Shown: one piece after another, positions 16,446-24,180 of the stretch
Layout of the letters: each line of letters begins with the position of its first letter
Position numbering within the stretch: position 1 is the stretch's first letter
Assembly: GCA_036389295.1 (NCBI GenBank)
Contig: DASVQB010000021.1
Span: 62,001 to 126,000, forward strand
DNA length: 64,000 nucleotides
Source: AC-37 sp036389295
Lineage (GTDB): Bacteria > Actinomycetota > Thermoleophilia > Solirubrobacterales > Thermoleophilaceae
Direction: 5' to 3'
The notes under the pieces: generated by a model
Seen by the model: only the letters and a program-made list of their open reading frames with translations
Databases searched by the model: none
Told to the model about the DNA's origin: nothing
Program-made: the position numbers and the translations under genes

Positions 16446-17126
16446 ATGGCCACTCGGACCCGCACCGGCCCCGTCGCGGAGCCGCCCGCCGCCCACCTCG
16501 GCGAGGCGTCCCGCACCGACGTCCTCCGGGCGTCGCCGCCGATGTTCGAGTCGGAGCTCCTGAACTGGCTCTCGCGCGTGCACCCGGCGGTCCCGGTGGT
16601 GATCTTCGTGCCGGGGATCACGGTGCTGCTCGTCCTGTCAGCGGGCCGGCTGCCGGCCTGGGAGATCCTCGCTCTGGCGGTCGGCGGCTACGCCTTCTGG
16701 ACGCTCACCGAGTACTGGATCCACCGCGCGATCTTCCACTTCGAGCCGAAGGAGGGGATCGGCGCCCGGCTCCACTGGATCATCCACGGCGTGCACCACG
16801 ACCACCCGAACGACCCGCTCCGGCTGGTGATGCCGCCGTCCGTCAGCGTCCCGCTGTCGGCGCTCTTCTTCCTCGGCTTCTGGGCCGTCATCGGCTCGCC
16901 GCACCACCTCCCGTTCGGCGCCGGCTTCTGGGCGGGCTACCTGATCTACGACATGACGCACTACCACCTGCACCACCACAAGCCGAGGACCCGCCTGGGC
17001 CGCCGCCTGCGCGAGCTGCACATGCGCCACCACTTCCAGGACCACACGCGCGGCTTCGGCATCTCCGCCCCGTACTGGGACCGCTTCTTCCGGACGTTCC
17101 CGCACGCGGGCGACAGGCGCCGCTGA
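16446..17126 (+). CDS. Fatty-acid hydroxylase superfamily membrane protein
   Basis: A 226-residue integral membrane diiron hydroxylase. Hydrophobic segments lie at about 48-70, 72-90, 132-150 and 155-170. The histidine clusters of the sterol-desaturase/fatty-acid hydroxylase family are all present: HRAIFH, HGVHHDH, HYHLHHH and HMRHHFQDH. They coordinate two irons and insert oxygen into an acyl chain or sterol-like lipid. The length and motif spacing resemble fatty-acid 2-hydroxylases of the FA2H type without the cytochrome b5 domain. It lies 52 bases downstream of the GH31 gene and just before tRNA-Leu. Confidence 0.9.
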   Translation: MATRTRTGPVAEPPAAHLGEASRTDVLRASPPMFESELLNWLSRVHPAVPVVIFVPGITVLLVLSAGRLPAWEILALAVGGYAFWTLTEYWIHRAIFHFEPKEGIGARLHWIIHGVHHDHPNDPLRLVMPPSVSVPLSALFFLGFWAVIGSPHHLPFGAGFWAGYLIYDMTHYHLHHHKPRTRLGRRLRELHMRHHFQDHTRGFGISAPYWDRFFRTFPHAGDRRR

Positions 17127-17183
17127 CCGCGGTCGTCCCGGCGCGCCGGTCGCCGGCGCTCGCCTCTACACTCGGAGCCGCCC

Positions 17184-17267
17184 GCGGGTGTGCTGGAACT
17201 GGTAGACAGGCACGGTTCAGGTCCGTGTGTCCGAAAGGGCGTGGAGGTTCGACTCCTCTCACCCGCA
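17184..17267 (+). tRNA. tRNA-Leu(CAG)
   Basis: An 84-nt tRNA. The acceptor stem GCGGGTG (17184-17190) pairs with CACCCGC (17260-17266), and the discriminator is A17267. The anticodon stem CACGG/CCGTG holds the loop TTCAGGT with anticodon CAG at 17218-17220. A long class II variable arm (GTCCGAAAGGGC) and the T-arm GGAGGTTCGACTCCTC follow. The CCA end is not encoded. It decodes CUG, the dominant leucine codon in such GC-rich genomes. Confidence 0.96.
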
Positions 17268-17372
17268 TGAGAACGCGCGCGGCCCCGGGACCGCCCGCCG
17301 CCGCCGTACATGCGTCCAGCCCGACTCCAGTCCGGGCCCCGGACCGGCCGATACGTCGGGTATCCCCCTCGT

Positions 17373-17397
17373 GGGCCCGGCTTTCTCCCTCGGGCCC
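17373..17397. terminator. Inverted repeat downstream of tRNA-Leu
   Basis: GGGCCCG (17373-17379) and CGGGCCC (17391-17397) form a 7-bp stem with an 11-nt pyrimidine-rich loop, about 105 bases after the tRNA. It could end the tRNA transcript. There is no U-tract. Confidence 0.4.
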
Positions 17398-17418
17398 GAC
17401 ACGAGTCCCCCCCGCCAG

Positions 17419-17449
17419 GGCCCGGCCGCAACGCCGGGCCTTGGTCTTT
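17419..17449. terminator. Hairpin terminator between tRNA-Leu and the dehalogenase gene
   Basis: GGCCCGGC (17419-17426) and GCCGGGCC (17433-17440) form a perfect 8-bp stem with a 6-nt loop, followed by TTGGTCTTT. It sits directly at the 3' end of the leftward dehalogenase gene and downstream of the rightward tRNA, so it may serve both directions. The T-rich tail favours rightward termination. Confidence 0.6.
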
Positions 17450-18324
17450 CAGGCGCCGAGGAACTCCGCGATCCGCTCGGCGATCTCCTCGCCGCGGTCC
17501 TCCTGGAGGAAGTGCGCGGCGCCCTCGATCCGGACCTGCTCGCCCGCCCCGGGGATCGTCTCGGCGAACCGCTCGCCCGACTGCGGGAACGGGAACACCG
17601 GGTCGCCGTCCGAGAACGCCACGAGCGCGGGTCCCTCCCAGCGCGAGAGCTCGTCCATCACGCCGCGCATCTCGGTCGCGCCGGCCTCGTCCTCGCCGGT
17701 CGGGACGATCAGCGGGAACTGCGCCGCGCCCGCCTTCGACTCGGCCGTCGGGAACGGCGCCTCGTAGGCGGCGATCACGTCGTCCGGCACCTCCGTCGCC
17801 GTCGCGCCCTGGATCACGAAGCCGACCGGCAGGTCCGGGTTCTTCTCGGCGAAGTCGCGCCACGCCAGGAAGCCCTTGCTCACGCGGCCGGTGAACAGGC
17901 CGGTGTTCAGGACCACGAGCCGCGACGCGCGGTCGCGGTTCTCGACCGCCCAGCGCAGGCCGATCGGCCCGCCCCAGTCCTGGACTACGGCGGTGGCGTC
18001 GCGGACGTCCAGCTCGGCCAGCACCGCGGTCACGAGCGCAACGTGGCGGTCGTACGTGTACCAGCCCCGGTCGGTCGGCTTGTCGGAGCGCCCGAAGCCG
18101 GCGTAGTCGGGGCAGATCACCCGGTGCCCGGCGGCCACGAGCGGCGGCACCATCTTCCGGTACAGGTAGGCCCACGTAGGCTCGCCGTGGAAGCAGACGA
18201 CCGCGTCGCCCTCGCCCTCGTCCACGTAGTGGAGCCGCAGGCCGTCGACCTCGACGTAGTGGGGGTCGAACGGGTAGCCGGGGAGGTCGGCGAAGCGCTC
18301 GTCGGGTGTGCGGAAGACGTCCAT
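17449..18324 (-). CDS. Haloalkane dehalogenase (HLD-I-like alpha/beta hydrolase)
   Basis: A 291-residue alpha/beta hydrolase with the haloalkane dehalogenase layout. The oxyanion segment is HGEPTW (46-51), as in the DhlA-type subfamily. The nucleophile is D116 in QDWGG with the halide-binding W117; a second halide-binding Trp candidate is W155 in FLAWRDF. The acid is in FSDGDPVFP (D239/D241) and the catalytic base is H271 in GAAHFLQED. The enzyme would hydrolyse carbon-halogen bonds to alcohols in the cytoplasm. Family members also include epoxide hydrolases, but the D-W-G-G nucleophile elbow and E-P-T-W favour dehalogenase. It is divergent from the MBL-rhodanese gene with a 35-base gap. Confidence 0.85.
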   Translation of the reverse strand: MDVFRTPDERFADLPGYPFDPHYVEVDGLRLHYVDEGEGDAVVCFHGEPTWAYLYRKMVPPLVAAGHRVICPDYAGFGRSDKPTDRGWYTYDRHVALVTAVLAELDVRDATAVVQDWGGPIGLRWAVENRDRASRLVVLNTGLFTGRVSKGFLAWRDFAEKNPDLPVGFVIQGATATEVPDDVIAAYEAPFPTAESKAGAAQFPLIVPTGEDEAGATEMRGVMDELSRWEGPALVAFSDGDPVFPFPQSGERFAETIPGAGEQVRIEGAAHFLQEDRGEEIAERIAEFLGA

Positions 18325-18359
18325 CGCGGGACTGCCACGCTCAAACCTATCCTTCGACG

Positions 18360-19730
18360 GTGGTCTTCCGCCAGCTCGTCCACGACGACCTGGGCTGCGC
18401 GTCCTACCTCGTGGGCGACGCGGAGGCCTCCGTGGCGGCCGTCGTCGACCCCCGGCTCGAGATCGGCGAGTACCTGGAGCTGGCCCGCTACCTCGGCGTC
18501 CAGGTCGAGCACATCCTCGAGACCCACGACCACGCGGACCACGTCTCGGGCCACGGCCGGCTCGCCGCCGCGACCGGCGCGACGATCCACGTCCACCGCG
18601 AGGCGGCGCCCGACTACGACCACCAGCCGTTCGACGACGGCTGGGAGCTCGAGCTCGGCTGCGTCCGCGTCCGGGCCCTGCACACGCCCGGCCACCGCCC
18701 CGAGCACACGGCGTTCGCGCTGGTCGACACCTCGCGCGGCGACGAGCCGTGGGCCGTGCTGACGGGCGACAGCCTGTTCGTCGGCGACGTCGCGCGGCCC
18801 GACCTCGCCGTCGACCCGACCGAGGGCGCCCGCGGCATGTTCCACAGCCTCCACGACCGGCTGCTCGCGCTGCCCGACGAGTGCGAGGTCTGGCCGGGGC
18901 ACCTCGGCGGCTCGCTGTGCGGCGGGCCGGGGATGGACATGAAGGTCTCCTCGACGATCGGCTACGAGCGCCGCCACAACGACCTGCTCGGGATCGGGGA
19001 CGAGGACGCGTTCGTCGAGCGCGCCACGGCGGACCTGAAGCCGCAGCCGCCGAACTTCGAGGCGATAGTCGCGCTGAACCGCGGCCCGCTCGAGACCGGC
19101 GGCGTCGAGACGCTGCCGCTCACCCCGCGACAGGTCGAGCAGGCCGAGCGCGACGGCGCGCTGATCGTCGACGTCCGCACCGACCTCCAGTTCGACGACG
19201 CCCACATCCCCGGCTCGGTCTCCAACACGATGCTCCGCGCCGGCTTCGGGACCAAGCTCGCATGGATCGCCGACCCGGGCCAAGCGATCGTCTTCGTGGG
19301 TCGCGACGACGCCGACGGCCGCCGCGCGGCCGAGCTGGCGGCGGTCGTGGGGGTGCGGAACCTCGGCGGCTACCTGGCCGGCGGCCTGACGAGCTGGCGC
19401 GCGGAGCAGCGCGCGGTCGAGCGCGTCGAGCGGATCACGGTCGAGCAGCTGCACGACGCGGGCGGCGAGTTCCAGGTCCTCGACGTGCGCGAGGCCGACG
19501 AGTGGGAGGCCGGCCGGATCCCCGGCTCGGTCCACGAGCCGTACCACGACATCCACGACGTGCCGGACGGGATCGACCCGCGCCGGCCGGTCGCGGCCAT
19601 CTGCATGTCCGGCCAGCGCAGCGCGGTCGCGGCGAGCCTGCTCAAGCGCCACGGCGCCGAGCGCGTCCTCCACGTGGTCGACGGCGGCGTCGGGACGTGG
19701 GAGCGCGCCGGCTACCCGATCGAGCGCTGA
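18360..19730 (+). CDS. MBL-fold/double-rhodanese protein (persulfide dioxygenase-like)
   Basis: A 456-residue protein from a GTG at 18360. Residues 1-~240 are an ETHE1/BlhA-like metallo-beta-lactamase domain with THDHADH (H56, H58, D60, H61), H111, GDSLFVGDVARPDL (D137) and H181 (WPGHLGG). Two rhodanese domains follow. The first (about 255-350) has DVRTDLQFDDAHIPGS but its active-site loop reads VFVGRDD, without Cys, so it is probably inactive. The second (about 358-456) has DVREADEWEAGRIPGS and ICMSGQRS with Cys415. Related enzymes oxidise glutathione- or thiol-persulfides and transfer sulfur. A sulfide-detoxifying role is likely. A GTGCTC...GAGCAC inverted repeat lies just downstream (19758-19787). 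Confidence 0.88.
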   Translation: MVFRQLVHDDLGCASYLVGDAEASVAAVVDPRLEIGEYLELARYLGVQVEHILETHDHADHVSGHGRLAAATGATIHVHREAAPDYDHQPFDDGWELELGCVRVRALHTPGHRPEHTAFALVDTSRGDEPWAVLTGDSLFVGDVARPDLAVDPTEGARGMFHSLHDRLLALPDECEVWPGHLGGSLCGGPGMDMKVSSTIGYERRHNDLLGIGDEDAFVERATADLKPQPPNFEAIVALNRGPLETGGVETLPLTPRQVEQAERDGALIVDVRTDLQFDDAHIPGSVSNTMLRAGFGTKLAWIADPGQAIVFVGRDDADGRRAAELAAVVGVRNLGGYLAGGLTSWRAEQRAVERVERITVEQLHDAGGEFQVLDVREADEWEAGRIPGSVHEPYHDIHDVPDGIDPRRPVAAICMSGQRSAVAASLLKRHGAERVLHVVDGGVGTWERAGYPIER

Positions 19731-20126
19731 GCTCGGTCCGCGCTCCGCTCGGGCGTCGTGCTCGAGCCTGGCCGGGTCCGGGAGCACTCAGGGGGAAGCG
19801 TCCCTAGCTGAGCCCGAGCCATCGCTTCGCTCGGGTGGTCGGCCACCTTGCTGTCCAAGGGTCGCTATGCGACCCGAGACCGGCACGGTGTCAACTAGCC
19901 ATCGGTATGCGATGGAAAAGCGACACGGTGTCGGATTCGTTCCGCTATGCGGAACAGATCCGACACGGTGGCGTGGGGCGAGCGTCCACCGGGACGCCGC
20001 TTGCGCGGGTGGCGCGCGGAGCCCTTCGACGCGGGGGATGCCTCTCCCCCGCGGCGGAGGGCGGAGCAGCGCCAGGACCCGCGCCCGAGGCGCACGAGCC
20101 CTCGGCCGTAGACGGACCCGGCGCCG
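19731..20126. other. Intergenic region containing a palindromic tandem array
   Basis: No convincing gene lies between the MBL-rhodanese gene and the acyl-CoA synthetase. The first ~125 bases hold a possible terminator (GTGCTC 19758-19763 with GAGCAC 19782-19787). The centre holds three clear 40-bp repeat units with weaker flanking copies; see the separate entry. The right part (about 19980-20126) is GC-rich without obvious signals. Short open frames crossing it translate the repeats and show no protein features. Confidence 0.6.
19859..19973. repeat. Three 40-bp tandem units, each with two palindromes
   Basis: Three units repeat with exactly 40-bp spacing. Palindrome A is 17 bases long at 19859-19875 (GGGTCGC-TAT-GCGACCC), 19899-19915 (CCATCG-GTATG-CGATGG) and 19939-19955 (GTTCCGC-TAT-GCGGAAC). 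Its outer arms differ in every unit but always stay complementary, while the core CGnTATGCG is constant. Palindrome B contains CACGGTG at 19884, 19924 and 19964; in the second unit it is a perfect CGACACGGTGTCG (19921-19933). A degenerate copy aligns one period upstream (CGCTTCGC at 19823) and another inverted repeat (GCGTCC/GGACGC) about one period downstream. There are no spacers, so it is not CRISPR. Confidence 0.85.
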
Positions 20127-21761
20127 CTAGGAAGAGGCCGCCGCGACCGGCTCGCGCCGGAGCTCGCCCTCGGCGAGCTGCCTCCGCAGCACCTTCTTGT
20201 CGAACTTGCCGACGCTCGTCTTCGGCACCTCGTCGATGAAGGCGAACTCGTCCGGCAGCCACCACTTCGCGACCCGCGAGGAGAGGTGGTCGCACAGCTC
20301 GTCCGCCGTCACCTCCGAGCCCTCCGCCCGCACCACGCAGGCGAGCGGGCGCTCCTGCCAGCGGTCGTCGGGCTTCGCGATCACCGCGGCCTCGACCACG
20401 TCCGGGTGGGCCATGATCGCGCCCTCGAGCTCGACCGACGAGATCCACTCGCCGCCCGACTTGATCACGTCCTTGGAGCGGTCGGAGATGCGGATGAACC
20501 CGTTCGGGTCGATCGACGCGATGTCGCCGGTGCGGAGCCACCCGTCGTGGAACTTGTCCGCCCCGCTCGGGTCCTCGTAGTACGCCGACGCGATCCACGG
20601 CCCGCGGACCTCGAGCTCGCCCGTGGACTCGCCGTCCCACTCGAGCTCGCCGCCCTCGTCGTCGACGATGCGCCCCTCCACGAGCGGGACGAGGCGGCCG
20701 GCGGTGGCCCGCTGGCCCCACGCCTCGTCGCCCTCGATCCCGCGGGCCGGGCGGGCGACCGACCCGATCGGGCTCGTCTCGGTCATGCCCCACACCTGGA
20801 GGATCCGCACGCCGTGCCGCTCCTCGAACCCCTTCATCAGCTCGAGCGGCACCGCCGAGCCCCCGCACGGCACGAGCCGCAGCGACGACAGGTCCGGCTG
20901 GTGCTCGTCCGCGTAGCGGAGCATGTCCCGCCAGATCGTGGGCACGGCGGCCGCCACGGTCACGCGCTCCTCCTCGATCAGCCTCGCGAGCGGCTCGGCC
21001 TGCAGGAACCGGCCCGGCATCACGATGTCCGCGCCCACCATGGTCGCGGCGTACGGGATCCCCCACGCGTTCGCGTGGAACATCGGCACGACGGGGAGCA
21101 CCTTGTCCTGGTGCGAGGTGGCCACCGTGTCGACCAGGCACGAGCCCATGGCGTGGAGCACGTTCGAGCGGTGCGAGTAGAGGACGCCCTTCGGGTTGCC
21201 GGTCGTGCCGCTCGTGTAGCAGAGGCCGGCCGCCGCGCGCTCCTCGAGCTGCGGGTAGTCGAACCCGCCGTCCTGTCCCGCGATCAGCTCCTCGTACGCG
21301 ATCGCGCTCGGCAGCGAGCCGCCGTCGCCGCCGCCCATGACGACGTAGTGCTCGACGGTCTCGAACGTCGGCGCCAGCTTCTCCAGCATCGGGACCAGCG
21401 AGTCGTCGACCAGGATCACCCTGTCCTTCGCGTGGTTCACCACGTAGGTCACCTGCTCGGCGAACAGGCGGATGTTGAGCGTGTGCAGCACGGCGCCCAT
21501 GCACGGCGCGGCGAGGTAGACCTCGAGGTGGCGCTGCGAGTTCCACGCGAACGTGGCCACGCGGTCCCCCTGCTGGACGCCGAGCGACGCGAGCGCGGCG
21601 CAGAGCCGGTCGATCCGCTCGCACACCTCCGCGTAGGTCGCGCGCTCGACGCCGCCGTCGGTGAGCGTGGCGACCTCGCTGTCGCCGTACAGGCGGCGCA
21701 TGCGGCCGACGACGTGCTGGAGCGTGAGCGGGTAGTCGTGCTGTACGAGGCCCTCGAGCAT
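20127..21761 (-). CDS. Long-chain fatty acyl-CoA synthetase (AMP-forming)
   Basis: A 544-residue AMP-binding enzyme. The ATG at complement 21761 follows a GGAGGAGA ribosome-binding site. Motifs in order: the P-loop YTSGTTGNPKG, the A5 motif VWGMTETSP, the hinge region GWLRTGDIASIDPNGFIRISDRSKDVIKSGGEWIS, and the catalytic lysine region VPKTSVGKFDKKVLR near the C-terminus. The enzyme adenylates a carboxylic acid and transfers it to CoA. The family members with this GGEWIS linker and FHANAWG are mostly medium- to long-chain fatty-acid ligases. It is divergent from the methyltransferase gene (57-base gap). Confidence 0.93.
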   Translation of the reverse strand: MLEGLVQHDYPLTLQHVVGRMRRLYGDSEVATLTDGGVERATYAEVCERIDRLCAALASLGVQQGDRVATFAWNSQRHLEVYLAAPCMGAVLHTLNIRLFAEQVTYVVNHAKDRVILVDDSLVPMLEKLAPTFETVEHYVVMGGGDGGSLPSAIAYEELIAGQDGGFDYPQLEERAAAGLCYTSGTTGNPKGVLYSHRSNVLHAMGSCLVDTVATSHQDKVLPVVPMFHANAWGIPYAATMVGADIVMPGRFLQAEPLARLIEEERVTVAAAVPTIWRDMLRYADEHQPDLSSLRLVPCGGSAVPLELMKGFEERHGVRILQVWGMTETSPIGSVARPARGIEGDEAWGQRATAGRLVPLVEGRIVDDEGGELEWDGESTGELEVRGPWIASAYYEDPSGADKFHDGWLRTGDIASIDPNGFIRISDRSKDVIKSGGEWISSVELEGAIMAHPDVVEAAVIAKPDDRWQERPLACVVRAEGSEVTADELCDHLSSRVAKWWLPDEFAFIDEVPKTSVGKFDKKVLRRQLAEGELRREPVAAASS

Positions 21762-21818
21762 CTGTCTCCTCCCCGGAAGGCGTGTCGAGCGGGGATCGTA
21801 TGCGAGCATGACCCGAGC

Positions 21819-22439
21819 GTGGGCCTCTGGGGACGCATCTTCGCCGCCGGCTACGACCGCTTCCAGGCGCCGATGGAGCGCGACTTCTTCGGCCCGCTGC
21901 GGCGCGACCTGCTCGCGGACGCGCGCGGCCGCGTGCTGGACGTCGGGGCCGGGACCGGCGCGAACGTCCCGTACTACCCGGACGCGGTGGAGGAGGTCGT
22001 CTGCGCGGAGCCCTACGAGCCGATGGCCAGGAGGATCGAGGGGAAGGCGGCGGACGCGCGCGTGTCCGTGCGGGTCGTCGCGCCGGCCGAGGAGCTGCCG
22101 TTCGACGACGACTCGTTCGACTGCGCGGTGTCGACGCTCGTCCTCTGCACCGTCGACGACCAGGCTCGGGCGCTGGCCGAGATCGCGCGCGTCCTGCGAC
22201 CGGGCGGTCGGTTCGTGTTCGCCGAGCACGTCCGCGCCGCCGACCCGCGGCTCGCGGCGTGGCAGGACCGCCTCCACCCGCTCTGGATCCGGTTCGGCCA
22301 CGGCTGCCACTGCAACCGCGACACCTACTCGGCGATCGAGTCCTCGCCGCTCGAGATCGAGCGGCACCGCCACGGCCGCATCCCGAAGTCGCCGCCGATC
22401 GTGCGGCCGCTGCTCACCGGCGCGGCGCTCGCGCCGTAG
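21819..22439 (+). CDS. Class I SAM-dependent methyltransferase
   Basis: A 206-residue methyltransferase from a GTG at 21819. Motif I is VLDVGAGTGANVPYY, followed by VCAEPYEPMARR (acidic end of strand 2), PAEELPFDDDSFDCAVSTLVLCTV (post-motif I and motif II), and LRPGGRFVFAEHVR (motif III). It belongs to the UbiE/Methyltransf_11 group. The C-terminal GCHCNRDT segment is common in a subgroup resembling methyltransferase-like 7 (METTL7-type) proteins that methylate thiols, although the substrate here is unknown. No good ribosome-binding site precedes the GTG. Confidence 0.85.
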   Translation: MGLWGRIFAAGYDRFQAPMERDFFGPLRRDLLADARGRVLDVGAGTGANVPYYPDAVEEVVCAEPYEPMARRIEGKAADARVSVRVVAPAEELPFDDDSFDCAVSTLVLCTVDDQARALAEIARVLRPGGRFVFAEHVRAADPRLAAWQDRLHPLWIRFGHGCHCNRDTYSAIESSPLEIERHRHGRIPKSPPIVRPLLTGAALAP

Positions 22440-22466
22440 CGCGGCCGGGCGCCGCCCGCCCGGAGG

Positions 22467-22539
22467 CCGCGGTCAGGCGACCGCGCGGAACAGCGCCTCG
22501 TCCCGCGGTCAGGCGACCGCGCGGAACAGCGCCTCGTCC
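22467..22539. repeat. 36-bp tandem duplication at the 3' end of the sigma-factor gene
   Basis: Positions 22467-22503 are repeated exactly at 22503-22539 (37 matching bases, period 36). The copy nearest the gene contains its last codons and stop; the other lies beyond the stop and repeats the same codons and stop. Because the period is a multiple of three, the protein end is unchanged. Confidence 0.9.
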
Positions 22540-23324
22540 GCCTCGAGCGTGTCGCGCAGCCGCTGCTTGAGCCGCCCGTGCAGCCGGCAGACGCGGCTCT
22601 CGGAGACGCCGAGCACGTCGCCGATCTCCTTCAACGTCAGGTTCTTGACGTAGAGCAGCACCGCCAGCTCGCGCTCGCGCTGCGACAGCCGGCCGAACGC
22701 GCGGCGGAACTTGTCCTTCGCCTCGGCGACGGCCGTCGCCAGCTCCGGGTCGGCGCCCGCCTCGGTCGACTGGATCGTGTCGATCCGCTCGACGCTCGAC
22801 TCCTCGTCGTCCATCACCAGCGTGTTGAGCGAGGTCAGCTCCGACGTCTCGACGTCGCGCTGGATCCGGTCGAGGTGGTCGCGGTCGATGCCGAGCGCGT
22901 CGGCGAGCTCGTCGGAGGTCGGGCGGCGGGAGTGGATCCGGCTGAACTGGTCGCGCGCCTTCGCGATGTCCCGCTCCCAGCGTCGCAGCGGCCGGGGCGC
23001 CCAGTCCTGGCGGCGGAGCTCGTCGAGGACGGCGCCGTGCACCCGGGTCCAGGCGTACTGCTCGAAGGTCGCGCCGCGGCCGGGGTCGAAGCGGTCGACG
23101 GCCGCGATCAGCGCCTCGAGCCCGCAGGAGAGGAGGTCGTCGACCTCGCACCAGGAGGGGAGCTCCCGCAGCTTGCGGTAGACGATGTGCTTCACGATCC
23201 CGGCGTACGAGATGACCAGCCGGTCCCGCAGGCGGGGGTCGCCGGTCCTCTTGTACTCGGTGTGCAGCGCGAGTGCGCCGGCGTCGGTCTGCCGGCGGCG
23301 AATCGCTGGCCGCGTGTCCTCCAC
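22509..23324 (-). CDS. FliA/WhiG-family (sigma-28-like) RNA polymerase sigma factor
   Basis: A 271-residue sigma factor. The GTG at complement 23324 follows AGGAAGG and is preferred to longer in-frame extensions. Region 2 contains YAGIVKHIVYRKLRELPSW and DDLLSCGLEALIAAVDRFDP, and ATFEQYAWTRVHGAVLDELRR. Region 3 contains RRPTSDELADALGID. Region 4 contains LSQRERELAVLLYVKNLTLKEIGDVLGVSESRVCRLH. The layout is that of FliA/WhiG, used for motility in flagellated bacteria and for sporulation or stress programmes in others. No flagellar gene is in the window. It is divergent from a NarL-type regulator across an AT-rich palindrome. Confidence 0.9.
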   Translation of the reverse strand: MEDTRPAIRRRQTDAGALALHTEYKRTGDPRLRDRLVISYAGIVKHIVYRKLRELPSWCEVDDLLSCGLEALIAAVDRFDPGRGATFEQYAWTRVHGAVLDELRRQDWAPRPLRRWERDIAKARDQFSRIHSRRPTSDELADALGIDRDHLDRIQRDVETSELTSLNTLVMDDEESSVERIDTIQSTEAGADPELATAVAEAKDKFRRAFGRLSQRERELAVLLYVKNLTLKEIGDVLGVSESRVCRLHGRLKQRLRDTLEADEALFRAVA

Positions 23325-23463
23325 GGGATCCTTCCTGGCACGTAGACGTTGTCCCCGTAAGCGGGGTAGATCTCGTATCGGTGGGGGGCGTCGAGGCCTA
23401 CATGGAGGGTCCCGTCTACTGGACCACTGTCCAGTCGCCCCTTCAGCCTCCCCCATACGGAGT

Positions 23464-23487
23464 AATTTGGCTTAATAGAGCTAAATT
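23464..23487. promoter_or_regulatory. AT-rich imperfect palindrome between sigma factor and response regulator
   Basis: AATTTGGCT (23464-23472) and AGCTAAATT (23479-23487) are inverted repeats with one mismatch around TAATAG. This is one of the most AT-rich spots in the window and lies 32 bases before the response-regulator GTG. It could be an operator or promoter core for the rightward gene. The binding protein is unknown. Confidence 0.5.
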
Positions 23488-23518
23488 CAGCTTCGCGCTG
23501 GAATAGGCTGCGGCCCGC

Positions 23519-24151
23519 GTGCCCGCCAACCCCGACAGCGCCACGGTCGTGATCGTCGAGGACCACCTCGCGCTGCGGAAGGGGCTCGAGCTGCTCCTGA
23601 GGGACACCGAGTTCGAGGTGATCGGCGCCGCCGGCGACGCCGAGGAGGGCCGGCGCCTGATCGACCGCCGGCCGCCGGACGTCGCGATCGTCGACATCGG
23701 CCTGCCCGGCGCGAGCGGCGTCGACATGACCCGGGCGGCGCTCGCCGCCCACCCCGCCATGGGGGTCCTCCTCTACACGGGCATCGGGGACCAGGACACC
23801 CTGGTCAAGGCGCTCGACTCCGGTGCCCGCGGCTTCGCGCTGAAGGCCGGGGCGCCCGAGGAGCTGATGGCCGCGCTGCGCGCCGTCGTCCGGGGCGACA
23901 GCTACGTGGACGAGCGGCTGCGCCAGCTGCTGCTCTCGCGGTCGACCACCGAGCGGATCGGCGTCCTGTCGCCGCGCGAGCGCGAGGTGCTCGACCTGCT
24001 CTCGAAGGGCCTGAACGGCGAGGAGATCGCGGCCCGGCTCGTCCTCTCCCCGGAGACGGTCCGCACCCACGTCCGGAACGCGATGGAGAAGCTCGAGGCC
24101 AAGACGCGGGTCCACGCCGTCGCGATCGCGATCCGGCAGAACGAGATCTGA
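23519..24151 (+). CDS. NarL/FixJ-family response regulator
   Basis: A 210-residue two-domain regulator from a GTG at 23519. The receiver domain (about 9-125) has the acidic pair ED (14-15), phosphoacceptor D59 in AIVDIGLPG, and K109. The C-terminal LuxR-type helix-turn-helix (about 148-195) reads LSPREREVLDLLSKGLNGEEIAARLVLSPETVRTHVRNAMEKL. No sensor kinase gene is adjacent, so it is an orphan regulator here. The start is preceded by an AT-rich palindrome shared with the divergent sigma factor gene. Confidence 0.92.
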   Translation: MPANPDSATVVIVEDHLALRKGLELLLRDTEFEVIGAAGDAEEGRRLIDRRPPDVAIVDIGLPGASGVDMTRAALAAHPAMGVLLYTGIGDQDTLVKALDSGARGFALKAGAPEELMAALRAVVRGDSYVDERLRQLLLSRSTTERIGVLSPREREVLDLLSKGLNGEEIAARLVLSPETVRTHVRNAMEKLEAKTRVHAVAIAIRQNEI

Positions 24152-24180
24152 CCGGCTCGCCGCCCCCGTGCGGGGCGCCC

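Noticed and set aside
13729..16563. Alternative ATG-started frame for the GH31 region
   Set aside because: The ATG near 13730 is in another frame, which yields Arg/Ala-rich shadow sequence; the GH31 frame must start at a TTG or GTG.
19859..19973. Possible CRISPR array
   Set aside because: Repeats are directly adjacent with a 40-bp period and no variable spacers of normal length; each unit differs in its palindrome arms, and no cas genes are present.
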